Notes under the pieces: generated by a model
What the model saw: only the letters and a program-made list of their open reading frames with translations
Told to the model about the DNA's origin: nothing
Databases searched by the model: none
In this document: positions 43,559 through 51,980 of the stretch, one piece after another
How positions within the stretch are numbered: the first letter of the stretch is position 1
Layout of the letters: each line of letters starts with the position of its first letter
NCBI GenBank assembly: GCA_938083445.1
Contig: CALKCP010000017.1
Location: 1-64,000 of the forward strand
Direction: 5' to 3'
Source: an uncultured Ulvibacter sp.
GTDB lineage: Bacteria; Bacteroidota; Bacteroidia; Flavobacteriales; Flavobacteriaceae
Length of the DNA stretch: 64,000 nucleotides
Made by a program: the position numbers and the translations under genes

Positions 43559-44443
43559 ATGAAATTATATCCTATTGAAGCAGGTAATTTTAAATTAGAC
43601 GGCGGCGCCATGTTTGGTGTTGTCCCAAAGAGTCTTTGGTCTAGAACAAATCCTGCCGACAACAATAACATGATCGACATCGCTGCGCGGTGTTTGCTTA
43701 TTGAAAACGGCAAACAGCTTACACTCATTGACACTGGAATGGGGGACAAACAGAGCGATAAGTTCTTTGGGCACTACGATCGTTGGGGAAGTTTCACCTT
43801 AGACAGTAGTTTAAAAAAACACGGTTTTCATCGCGATGATATAACAGATGTTTTTATGACGCATCTTCACTTTGATCATTGTGGAGGAAGTGTTCAGTGG
43901 AATAAAAACAAGACTGGATATGAACCCGCCTTCAAAAACGCAATATTTTGGAGTAATGAGCGTCATTGGGATTGGGCGACAAACCCTAATAGAAGAGAAA
44001 GAGCATCCTTTTTAAAAGAAAACATTTTGCCTATGCAGGAAAGTGGGCAGCTTAAATTCGTGGGCGACGCAGAACAATCCATTTCATTGGAGGGAAAAGC
44101 AGATTTTTTGAAGGTAAAGGAACTAGGCCTCAACATCTTTTTTGCCGACGGACACACAGAAAAACAAATGATTCCTCAAATTAACTTTAAAGGAAAAACC
44201 ATTGCTTTTATGGCAGATTTACTTCCAACGGCTGGTCATTTGCCTTTGCCCTTTGTAATGGGCTACGACACGAGGCCGTTACTGACAATGCCTGAAAAAG
44301 AAAAATTTTTAACGATTGCCGCAGACAACAATTACTATTTATTTTTAGAGCATGACGCTCACAATCAAATAATTACCGTAAAACATACTGAAAAAGGTGT
44401 TCGGTTGAACGAATGTTTTACTTTTAACGAACTTTTTAATTAA
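43559..44443 (+). CDS. MBL-fold metallo-hydrolase
   Basis: The 294-residue metallo-beta-lactamase-fold protein has the dinuclear zinc motif THLHFDHCGG (H102, H104, D106, H107). A further ligand aspartate is probably D216-D217-like in AFMADLLPTAGH, and a C-terminal EHDAH provides the last histidine. The layout resembles lactonase-type hydrolases (AiiA/AttM), but a substrate cannot be assigned. It is followed 11 bp later by the S8 peptidase gene, likely in one operon. Confidence 0.85.
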   Translation: MKLYPIEAGNFKLDGGAMFGVVPKSLWSRTNPADNNNMIDIAARCLLIENGKQLTLIDTGMGDKQSDKFFGHYDRWGSFTLDSSLKKHGFHRDDITDVFMTHLHFDHCGGSVQWNKNKTGYEPAFKNAIFWSNERHWDWATNPNRRERASFLKENILPMQESGQLKFVGDAEQSISLEGKADFLKVKELGLNIFFADGHTEKQMIPQINFKGKTIAFMADLLPTAGHLPLPFVMGYDTRPLLTMPEKEKFLTIAADNNYYLFLEHDAHNQIITVKHTEKGVRLNECFTFNELFN

Positions 44444-44454
44444 TTATAAGATTT

Positions 44455-46113
44455 ATGAAAATTAGCACCATTTCTCTCATTATTGCTTCCTCAGCTATTT
44501 TATTAAGTTGTGGGAGTACAACACCTATTGTATCAACGCCAATAGGAAGTATTGACATGCTTCCATTGAAATCCACCCCACTAACAGATATTCAAACGAA
44601 GAGCTGGGGAGCCTTTGATTTGTCGCGAGACACCATTCCTGGGATGAGCGTAGATAGGGCGTATTCAGAAATCATAAAAAACAAAAAAGGTAAAACAGTG
44701 ATTGTCGCTGTTATTGACAGCGGAACCGACATAGAGCACGAAGACCTTAAAAATGTAATCTGGACCAATAAAGACGAGGTTCCTGGAAACGGAATAGATG
44801 ACGACAAGAACGGTTATATTGACGACATTCACGGATGGAACTTCCTTGGTGATATCGTCGCTGAAAACATGGAGTACGTTCGCTATATTAGAAAACTAGG
44901 CCCCAAGTATGCGGGAAAATCGGAAAGTTCTATTAGCGCTGCTGATCGGAAAGAATTTGCAATATACCAAAAGGCTCAGGCTGAGTTCGAAAAAGAATAT
45001 CAGGAAATCTTAGGAAATAAAGAACGTTACAAACAAATACTCTCTAGGCTTGAGCCCGCTCATGCAGCAATGTCCTCGAAGTTTGGAAGAGAGAACTATA
45101 CAAAAGAAGATTTGACCGCTATTGATAGCCCTAGCGACGACGAGCAGCAATTCATTCCAATGCTAACTCAAATGCTACGTTTTGCAGACAGCGTTCCTGA
45201 GGTGATTACCCAATTAAACGGTGGGCTCGATTATTTTGGAGGCAAGTTAGAAAGTCATTTCGACACCACGAAAGATTTTAGAGGTGTCTTAAATGACAAT
45301 CCAGACGATATTAACGACAGCGTCTATGGAAATAATGAGGTTGATGGGCCTACAATAGACAAAGAAGATGTAAAACACGGAACACATGTAGCTGGTATTA
45401 TTGGGGCAGAAAGGAATAATGGCATTGGCATAAACGGTGTTGCAAACAATGTTGAAATTATGGTGGTGAGAGCCGTTCCTGATGGAGACGAGTATGATAA
45501 GGATATTGCGCTGGCAATACGATATGCGGTAGACAATGGGGCAAAAGTAATAAACACTAGTTTCGGGAAGTATTATTCTCCCCACCCAGAATGGGTTTGG
45601 GACGCGATTAAATATGCTGCCGATAAAGATGTGCTTATAGTAAACGCGGCCGGTAATGAAGGTCTAAACCTAGATGATGTCCAGGTATATCCAAATGATC
45701 AAGAAGGAGCGGGTGTAGAAATAGGTGATACATTTATAACTATTGGCGCCCTAAACACTGCCTATGGCGGCGACATGGTGGCCACCTTTTCAAACTACGG
45801 TGTTTCGAATGTTGATCTTTTTGCTCCTGGGGTAAAAATATGGTCAACGACACCATTAAACACCTATGAGTTTCTCCAAGGAACCTCGATGGCAGCACCG
45901 GGTGTTGCGGGTGTTGCTGCGGTAATTCGCTCTCAATATCCAAAGCTTTCTGCAAAACAAGTAAAACACGTGTTAATGAGCAGCGGGCTCTCTTCCAAAA
46001 CACCGGTGGTATTAGGTGGTGACGACAGTAATCAAGCTCCCTTTAACAGCGTCTCTAAATCGGGGAAAATGGTGAACCTATACAACGCTTTAATTATGGC
46101 TTCTAAAATCTAA
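44455..46113 (+). CDS. S8 (subtilisin) family serine peptidase, lipoprotein with a large insertion
   Basis: The 552-residue protein has a lipoprotein signal (lipobox Cys19 in LLSCG). The triad is D88 (AVIDSGTDIEHEDL), H308 (KHGTHVAGIIG) and S478 (GTSMAAPG), with oxyanion N401 (NAAGNEG). D and H are about 220 residues apart, far more than in subtilisin. A mostly helical insertion (about 130-300) lies between. It should act at the membrane in the periplasm or at the surface. It is followed 11 bp later by the M1 peptidase gene. Confidence 0.93.
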   Translation: MKISTISLIIASSAILLSCGSTTPIVSTPIGSIDMLPLKSTPLTDIQTKSWGAFDLSRDTIPGMSVDRAYSEIIKNKKGKTVIVAVIDSGTDIEHEDLKNVIWTNKDEVPGNGIDDDKNGYIDDIHGWNFLGDIVAENMEYVRYIRKLGPKYAGKSESSISAADRKEFAIYQKAQAEFEKEYQEILGNKERYKQILSRLEPAHAAMSSKFGRENYTKEDLTAIDSPSDDEQQFIPMLTQMLRFADSVPEVITQLNGGLDYFGGKLESHFDTTKDFRGVLNDNPDDINDSVYGNNEVDGPTIDKEDVKHGTHVAGIIGAERNNGIGINGVANNVEIMVVRAVPDGDEYDKDIALAIRYAVDNGAKVINTSFGKYYSPHPEWVWDAIKYAADKDVLIVNAAGNEGLNLDDVQVYPNDQEGAGVEIGDTFITIGALNTAYGGDMVATFSNYGVSNVDLFAPGVKIWSTTPLNTYEFLQGTSMAAPGVAGVAAVIRSQYPKLSAKQVKHVLMSSGLSSKTPVVLGGDDSNQAPFNSVSKSGKMVNLYNALIMASKI

Positions 46114-46124
46114 AACCAATCTAA

Positions 46125-47951
46125 ATGAACTATAGGTATTTATTCGCTTTTTTGTTTGTTACGGGGCTCTCGGCTCAAAACAACAACAGTTATTGGCAGC
46201 AAAAGGTAGACTATAAGATGGAGATTGATGTGGACGTAGTGTCCTATCAATACACCGGAAAACAAGAGTTAACATACACTAACAATTCACCCGACACATT
46301 GCGTCGTGTTTTTTATCATTTATATTTTAACGCCTTTCAACCCGGCAGCGAAATGGATGTGCGTTCGCGAACCATTGAGGATCCCGATCGCCGCGTTAAA
46401 GACCGGATTTCAAAATTAAATGCTGATGAGGTTGGTTTTATAAAGCCCACTTCCTTAAAACAAGACGGTAAGCTGTTAACGTATGAAGTGGTTGGGACTG
46501 TTCTTGAAGTGGCTCTTAACAAAGAAATTCTTCCGGGAATGAGTACCACTTTTAAGATGGTTTGGGACGCGCAAGTTCCTGAGCAGATTCGCCGTAGTGG
46601 GCGAAACAATTCTGAAGGCATAGCTCTTTCAATGGCCCAGTGGTACCCGAAGCTAGCTGAATACGATTTTGAAGGTTGGCATGCAGACCCCTATATAGGA
46701 AGAGAGTTTCATGGTGTTTGGGGCGACTTTGATGTTAAAATCACCATAGATGCGGACTATACTATTGGAGGAACGGGTTATCTTCAAAACCCCAATGATA
46801 TCGGACATGGCTATGAAGCGCCTGGGGAAAAAGCCAAAAGACCGAAAAAAGGAAAATATACTTGGCATTTCGTTGCGCCCAATGTCCATGACTTTACCTG
46901 GGCTGCAGACACTAATTATATCCATGATACGTTTCCTGGGCCTAATGGAGTAACACTTCACTTTTTTTATAATAACGACCCAAAAATTATTGAAAACTGG
47001 AAAAACTTGCAGCCTAAGGCAGCTGCCTTGATGGCCTTTTTTAATAAAAACATTGGGGCTTATCCATACAAACAATATTCTGTAATACAAGGAGGTGATG
47101 GCGGAATGGAATATGCGATGTGTACTTTAATTCGCGGAAATGGTAAGTTTGGCGGTTTAATGGGTGTAACCTCACATGAGATGGCACACTCTTGGTTTCA
47201 GTTCTTGCTTGCAACAAACGAATCAAAACACGAATGGATGGACGAAGGATTTACCTCTTATATTTCAGACGAGGCATTAAACGCTGTAAATAAAGAAGGA
47301 AAGCCGAACCCGCACGCAGATTCTTATCGTGGGTATTACTACTTGGCCAAAAGCGGTAAAGAACACCCTCAAACCACTCACGCAGACCGCTATGCTAGTA
47401 ACCGCACCTACGGAATTAGCGCGTACAGTAAGGGCGCGGTGTTTTTAGCGCAACTGGACTATGTAATTGGACATGATTACCTACAAAAGACCTTAAGGCG
47501 TTATTTCAATGACTTTTCGTTTAAGCACCCAACACCAAATGACTTTATCCGTTCTGCTGAAAAGGTGAGTGGTTTCGAATTAGATTGGTATTTAACAGAC
47601 TGGACGCAAACAACAAACACCATTGACTACGCAATAAAAAGCGTTCTTCAAAGTGAAAATAGCACCCAAATTGTTCTTGAACGAAAAGGGTTGATGCCTA
47701 TGCCTATCGACCTGATAGTAAGATATGAAGATGGTTCAGAGGAATCATACTATATACCGCTTCAAATGATGCGCGGCGAAAAACCAAACCCTAATCCTAA
47801 TGTAGAGCGGGTTGTCTTAGAAGACTGGCCCTGGGCTTTTCCTGAGTATGCATTTGACATTGACGCGGGTAAAAAAGTTAAAAGCGTCACGATTGACGTG
47901 AGCCAACGAATGGCAGATATTGACTTAGAGAATAATACTTTCGAGCAGTAG
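46125..47951 (+). CDS. M1 family metallopeptidase (aminopeptidase-like)
   Basis: The 608-residue gluzincin has an N-terminal signal peptide (MNYRYLFAFLFVTGLSAQ). The zinc site is H351-E352-M-A-H355 with the third ligand E374 (HEWMDEGFTSY), the M1 HExxH-18-E pattern. The gene preserves YAMCTLIRGN near the usual GAMEN position as GGMEYAMC, a variant of the exopeptidase motif. It probably trims peptides outside the cytoplasm. It sits with the S8 gene and ends at a strong terminator. Confidence 0.93.
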   Translation: MNYRYLFAFLFVTGLSAQNNNSYWQQKVDYKMEIDVDVVSYQYTGKQELTYTNNSPDTLRRVFYHLYFNAFQPGSEMDVRSRTIEDPDRRVKDRISKLNADEVGFIKPTSLKQDGKLLTYEVVGTVLEVALNKEILPGMSTTFKMVWDAQVPEQIRRSGRNNSEGIALSMAQWYPKLAEYDFEGWHADPYIGREFHGVWGDFDVKITIDADYTIGGTGYLQNPNDIGHGYEAPGEKAKRPKKGKYTWHFVAPNVHDFTWAADTNYIHDTFPGPNGVTLHFFYNNDPKIIENWKNLQPKAAALMAFFNKNIGAYPYKQYSVIQGGDGGMEYAMCTLIRGNGKFGGLMGVTSHEMAHSWFQFLLATNESKHEWMDEGFTSYISDEALNAVNKEGKPNPHADSYRGYYYLAKSGKEHPQTTHADRYASNRTYGISAYSKGAVFLAQLDYVIGHDYLQKTLRRYFNDFSFKHPTPNDFIRSAEKVSGFELDWYLTDWTQTTNTIDYAIKSVLQSENSTQIVLERKGLMPMPIDLIVRYEDGSEESYYIPLQMMRGEKPNPNPNVERVVLEDWPWAFPEYAFDIDAGKKVKSVTIDVSQRMADIDLENNTFEQ

Positions 47952-47972
47952 GCTCTTTGTTACTTGTTTCTG

Positions 47973-48006
47973 AAACCCCTGTTTCTGTCGGAAACAGGGG
48001 TTTTTC
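47973..48006 (+). terminator. Rho-independent terminator after the M1 peptidase gene
   Basis: A 13-bp perfect stem AAACCCCTGTTTC / GAAACAGGGGTTT (loop TGTCG) is followed by a T-run. It ends the MBL-S8-M1 operon and lies before the rnpA promoter box. Confidence 0.9.
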
Positions 48007-48019
48007 TGTGCTAATATTG

Positions 48020-48027
48020 TATTTTTG
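48020..48027 (+). promoter_or_regulatory. -7 box immediately before rnpA
   Basis: TATTTTTG is a full TAnnTTTG match ending four bases before the rnpA ATG, the same spacing as at rbfA. A clear -33 element is hidden by the preceding terminator. Confidence 0.5.
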
Positions 48028-48031
48028 TGCT

Positions 48032-48397
48032 ATGGCATTAGGCTTCCCTAAATCTGAAAACTTAAAAAGCAGGACAACAATAAAAAAACTGTTTGACCAA
48101 GGGGAATCATATACCTCTTTTCCCGTGAAGCTTATTTATATTCCACAAGACAAACTCAACAAATCAGAAGCCGCATTTGCCGTACCTAAGCGAAATTTTA
48201 AACTCGCCGTTAGCCGTAACAGTATTAAGAGACAAATGCGTGAAGGATATCGCCTTCATAAACAATTGTTAACAGCCAGCAACAACATGGGGTTTTCGCT
48301 CTTGTTTTTATACCTTGGCAAGGATAAGCCTAAATATGATAAAATGGAAAAAGCTATTGGGGCTTTGCTTGGAAAGCTTGTCGACAAAAACACTTAG
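48032..48397 (+). CDS. rnpA: Ribonuclease P protein component
   Basis: The reading frame is open from 47957, but the terminator and promoter box lie inside that extension, so ATG at 48032 (MALGFPKSENLKSRTTIKKL) is the start, giving 121 residues. The RnpA RNR-type motif is VSRNSIKRQMREGYRLHK, and the basic N-terminus is typical. It binds the RNA subunit and 5' leaders of pre-tRNAs. Unlike in many bacteria, rpmH is not next to it. Confidence 0.93.
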   Translation: MALGFPKSENLKSRTTIKKLFDQGESYTSFPVKLIYIPQDKLNKSEAAFAVPKRNFKLAVSRNSIKRQMREGYRLHKQLLTASNNMGFSLLFLYLGKDKPKYDKMEKAIGALLGKLVDKNT

Positions 48398-48501
48398 CAC
48401 CCTTTAAGCTCTCTTTGGGCTTAAAAACAAAAAGTCTGTTTAATTAATTCCTAAAAACACACGCTAATCCTTTGCGAGCGTCTTTTGTTAAAGAACACAT
48501 T

Positions 48502-50124
48502 ATGAAAAAGAAACTGCTTATTCCCCTAATTGCTGTTGGGTTATTTTTTACTACTGTTGGTTTTAAGGGTGATTTTTTTGAAATAGCAAAACAGATAGAG
48601 ATCTTTACTACGCTATATAAGGAGTTAAACATGAATTATGTGGACGAAGTCACTCCCGCTAATTTAATGGACAAAGCTATTAAAGGCATGTTGATGGATC
48701 TCGACCCCTATACGATGTATTGGAATGAGCAACAAGTTGAGGACGCTCGGATTAATAATTCTGGAGTCTATACAGGTATTGGCGCCACTGCGAAAACAAA
48801 AAGTGATAGAATTATTATTACAGAGCCCTTCCAGAACTATCCTGCCGACAAGGCTGGTTTAAAGGCTGGAGACGAAATTATAAAAATTGGTTTGATACGC
48901 GTGTCAGACTTTGAAGAAGAGGCGGGAGAGCTTCTAAAAGGTGCTCCTGGGTCACAAGTAGAGCTTACTTATTTAAGGCAGGGTGAAACCAAAACAACCA
49001 CGCTAACTAGAGAGGCAATAGATGTTCGTGCGGTCCCTTTTTACAAGCTAATTAACAACGATATCGGCTACATCGTTCTAACAAAATTTAATCGAAAAAC
49101 AACAAAAGAAACAAAAGCTGCGCTAACCGCATTAAAAGCTGAGGGAGCAAAGAAAATTATTTTAGATCTTCGAGGAAACCCTGGCGGATTGCTCAACGAA
49201 GCAATTAGCGTGGTGAATTTATTTGTTCCTCAGGGAGAGGTTATTACAACTACAAAGTCTGTTATAAAAAAATACAATAAAACATATAAAACAACGCTAG
49301 AACCGATAGACACAGAAATCCCGTTGGTTGTTTTGGTAAACGGACGAAGCGCTTCGGCAAGTGAAATTGTGTCTGGAGGTTTGCAAGACCTTGATAGGGC
49401 GGTAATTGTGGGCGCGCGAAGTTTCGGGAAGGGCCTTGTACAGCGGCCAAAAAACCTAACCTATGGAACTCAACTAAAAGTAACTATTTCTCGCTACTAT
49501 ACCCCAAGCGGTAGATGTATTCAGGCTCTCGACTATTGGAATAGAGACGAGAACGGAGATCCTGTTAGAAAAAAAACAACCGAATTTAGCTCATTTAAAA
49601 CAAAAGGAGGGCGAACCGTTTATGACGGCGGTGGAATTCTACCTGATGTAGAGTTAGAGACAGCTGTGTTTAGTCCAATAACAACAGCCTTGTTAAAAGA
49701 TGATGCTATATTCGATTATTCTACCGAATACCACTATGCTAATGAGATGAAAGACTGGAAAGGGTTTCGATTTAGCGACACCGATTTTCAAAACTTTATA
49801 CGCTATCTAAAAACGAATAATTTTGAATATAAAACTGAAACAGAAAAGGAATTTGCCCAAGCCCTAAGACACGCTGAAAACGATGATTTAAATAAAAGCA
49901 TTGCGTCTAGCTATAACGATTTAATGGCCGCTATAGATGTGGCAAAAGAGAAGGCTTTATTATCGAAGAAGGCAGAAATTATGTCTTTATTGAGTGATGA
50001 AATTCTAAAAAGATATTTTTATCGCGATGGGTTATATAATTATCAAGTGGAAAACAACCCTGAAATTCTAGAGGCTGTGTCTATATTAAATAATGAAAAA
50101 AGATATAATAAAATATTAAAGTAG
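48502..50124 (+). CDS. S41 family C-terminal processing peptidase
   Basis: ATG at 48502 (MKKKLLIPLIAVGLFFTTVG, a signal anchor or signal peptide) is preferred over the upstream in-frame ATG at 48472, giving 540 residues. A PDZ domain (about 85-175, with ADKAGLKAGDEIIKIG) precedes the S41 catalytic domain. By comparison with Prc, the Ser/Lys dyad is S285 (SASASEI) and K310 (SFGKGLVQ). The C-terminus (about 420-540) is helical. It processes or degrades exported proteins. It is convergent with the next gene, overlapping by 9 bp. Confidence 0.92.
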   Translation: MKKKLLIPLIAVGLFFTTVGFKGDFFEIAKQIEIFTTLYKELNMNYVDEVTPANLMDKAIKGMLMDLDPYTMYWNEQQVEDARINNSGVYTGIGATAKTKSDRIIITEPFQNYPADKAGLKAGDEIIKIGLIRVSDFEEEAGELLKGAPGSQVELTYLRQGETKTTTLTREAIDVRAVPFYKLINNDIGYIVLTKFNRKTTKETKAALTALKAEGAKKIILDLRGNPGGLLNEAISVVNLFVPQGEVITTTKSVIKKYNKTYKTTLEPIDTEIPLVVLVNGRSASASEIVSGGLQDLDRAVIVGARSFGKGLVQRPKNLTYGTQLKVTISRYYTPSGRCIQALDYWNRDENGDPVRKKTTEFSSFKTKGGRTVYDGGGILPDVELETAVFSPITTALLKDDAIFDYSTEYHYANEMKDWKGFRFSDTDFQNFIRYLKTNNFEYKTETEKEFAQALRHAENDDLNKSIASSYNDLMAAIDVAKEKALLSKKAEIMSLLSDEILKRYFYRDGLYNYQVENNPEILEAVSILNNEKRYNKILK

Positions 50125-50586
50125 AGAGGTTTTTACCATGGCAATATGTGGAATTCCATCTTCAAAATATCCCTCCCCAACCTTTTTAAAATCATGGGTT
50201 TCGTAAAATTTTCTAAGATAGGTCTGTGCTGATATTTTAATTGTTTCTGTATTATATTGGTCTTTTATCGCCCTAATAGAGGCTTTCATAATATCATGTC
50301 CATATCCAAGGTTTCTATATTCAATTCCAACCAGAACTCGCCCAATTGAAGCTTCTTGAAAATAAACTCCTGGAGCAAAGCAGCGCGTATAAGCAACAAC
50401 CTTATCTTCTTTTTTTCCTATTATATGAAGTGCTTTTGAGTCTTTTCCATCCATGTCTTGATACACACAGTTTTGTTCTACTACAAAAATATCGCTTCTT
50501 AACCGCAATAAGTCGTATAATTCAGTAACCAAAAGCGCTTCAAAATTTTTTTCTGAAATTTCCATGGTCAGGTCGTTTTGGTTCAT
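50116..50586 (-). CDS. ElaA-like GNAT acetyltransferase
   Basis: The 156-residue GNAT protein contains LLRLRSDIFVVEQNCVYQDMDGKD, the ElaA signature, and the acetyl-CoA site IGRVLVGIEYRNLGYGHDIM. The frame may start at the second ATG, 21 bases downstream (MEISEKNF). The substrate is unknown. Its 3' end overlaps the S41 gene by 9 bp. Confidence 0.85.
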   Translation of the reverse strand: MNQNDLTMEISEKNFEALLVTELYDLLRLRSDIFVVEQNCVYQDMDGKDSKALHIIGKKEDKVVAYTRCFAPGVYFQEASIGRVLVGIEYRNLGYGHDIMKASIRAIKDQYNTETIKISAQTYLRKFYETHDFKKVGEGYFEDGIPHIAMVKTSLL

Positions 50587-50712
50587 CTTTATTGGTTATT
50601 TTATCTCAGTTAATTAGGGAAGAAAGCGTTTTATTAAGTAAATTAAAGTTTCTATATAGTGAACTTTTTTTACAATTCTATTTACATAAACAACTGGTTT
50701 TATAGTCTATGG

Positions 50713-51144
50713 TTATGAGCAGCTTATTTTATCAACCCGTGTTTGATGGCGACCTCCTTCAAAAGCTGTGTTTAAAAAAGTCTCTACCATTATAATGGCT
50801 TGTGGGATTGAGGTAAAACGCGCGGGAATACATAATATATTAGCATTATTGTGCTGTCGTATCAAACTAACTATTTCGTTACTCCAACAAAGACCTGCTC
50901 TTACATTGGGATACTTGTTTGCTGTCATTGCAACACCATTTGCGCTACCACATATTAAAACACCTAGTGCCACCTCATTATTATTTACAGCTTTTGCTAC
51001 AGGGCCAGCAAAGTCTGGATAATCTACACTATCTATAGTGTTTGTTCCATAATTAGTAACGTCGTGTCCCAACTTTTTTAATACATCGATAATCGCAAAT
51101 TTATAATCTGGTCCTGCGTGATCATTTCCTATAGCTATCTTCAT
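50713..51144 (-). CDS. rpiB: Ribose-5-phosphate isomerase B
   Basis: The 143-residue RpiB/LacAB-family enzyme starts MKIAIGNDHAGPDYKFA. The active-site Cys65 is in ICGSANGVAMTANKYPNVRA. It interconverts ribose-5-phosphate and ribulose-5-phosphate in the pentose phosphate pathway. It is divergent from rnr across the very AT-rich 836-bp gap. Confidence 0.94.
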   Translation of the reverse strand: MKIAIGNDHAGPDYKFAIIDVLKKLGHDVTNYGTNTIDSVDYPDFAGPVAKAVNNNEVALGVLICGSANGVAMTANKYPNVRAGLCWSNEIVSLIRQHNNANILCIPARFTSIPQAIIMVETFLNTAFEGGRHQTRVDKISCS

Positions 51145-51980
51145 TTGATTGTGTTTTTAGCAAATATAGTAATTAGTTTAAGCCTTATTTTTTGTTTCTT
51201 AATTCTTAATAAATTGTTTCTGAGTGTTTATTAATAATTTAGTTAACAACTCTGTTCATAGTTATAGTACAGAAAAATAAAAATAAAGTTGCTTAGTAAT
51301 TATAAATTATGAATAGCAATTAAATTATATAACAACACTTCGTTTTTATCTATAGTTATAATTTACTTATAAGTATTTAATAGATACATCTAAACAAATA
51401 ACAAACAGATTTTTATTAAATTAATTTAATAATTTAGTTTATTAACATCTGTTAATTAAATAGCTGGGTTCTTTATTATCAAGCGATTTAAACAATTTAA
51501 GTTGTTTATAAACTATCTACAATTAAGAACAACTTTTTTTAAAAATATATAAAGAGAAAGTTATTGTAGGTATTAACAAACAATAATAACCATCATTTAT
51601 TTTTAAAATTTATAAAAGAAAAAAGGTGTTTATAATATAGCTGTTGATAACTGAAAAAACGGAATATTTTAAACTAAAAAAAAGCATCCTCAATAGCGGT
51701 TAATAAGGCTTCATACATTTGAATCATACTAACAATAAAAGAAAGTAAAAATCAATAAATGTATTATTGATTCTTGTTTATTTTTATAATTCAAACACAA
51801 TATTTTCAAAGTTAGTTGTTAATTTCACAACACTATAATAACTTCTAAAACAAAAAAAAGGATTTGAATTAAAGTATATATTATCATTTTATTTGAATGT
51901 TATAGAGGTGCTAAATCTTTGTAAATAGACCTATCCTATTGATTTAGAAAGCGTACTTTTGCCAGAATCAATAAATTACA
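51145..51980. other. Very AT-rich gene-free region, candidate replication origin
   Basis: These 836 bases between divergent rpiB and rnr have no frame of note. Counted lines have roughly one G or C per five bases, clearly below the genes around. DnaA-box-like words include TGTTGATAA at 51642-51650 (reverse TTATCAACA, one mismatch from TTATCCACA), TGTTTATAA at 51503-51511 and 51627-51635, TTATTAACA at 51439-51447 and TGTTTATTA at 51224-51232. A TACTTTTG box about 20 bases upstream of rnr may be its promoter. No tRNA or rRNA is seen. The origin call is an inference. Confidence 0.35.

Noticed and set aside
47957-48031. N-terminal extension of RnpA
   Set aside because: The region is occupied by a terminator hairpin and then a -7 promoter box, so it cannot be coding for RnpA.
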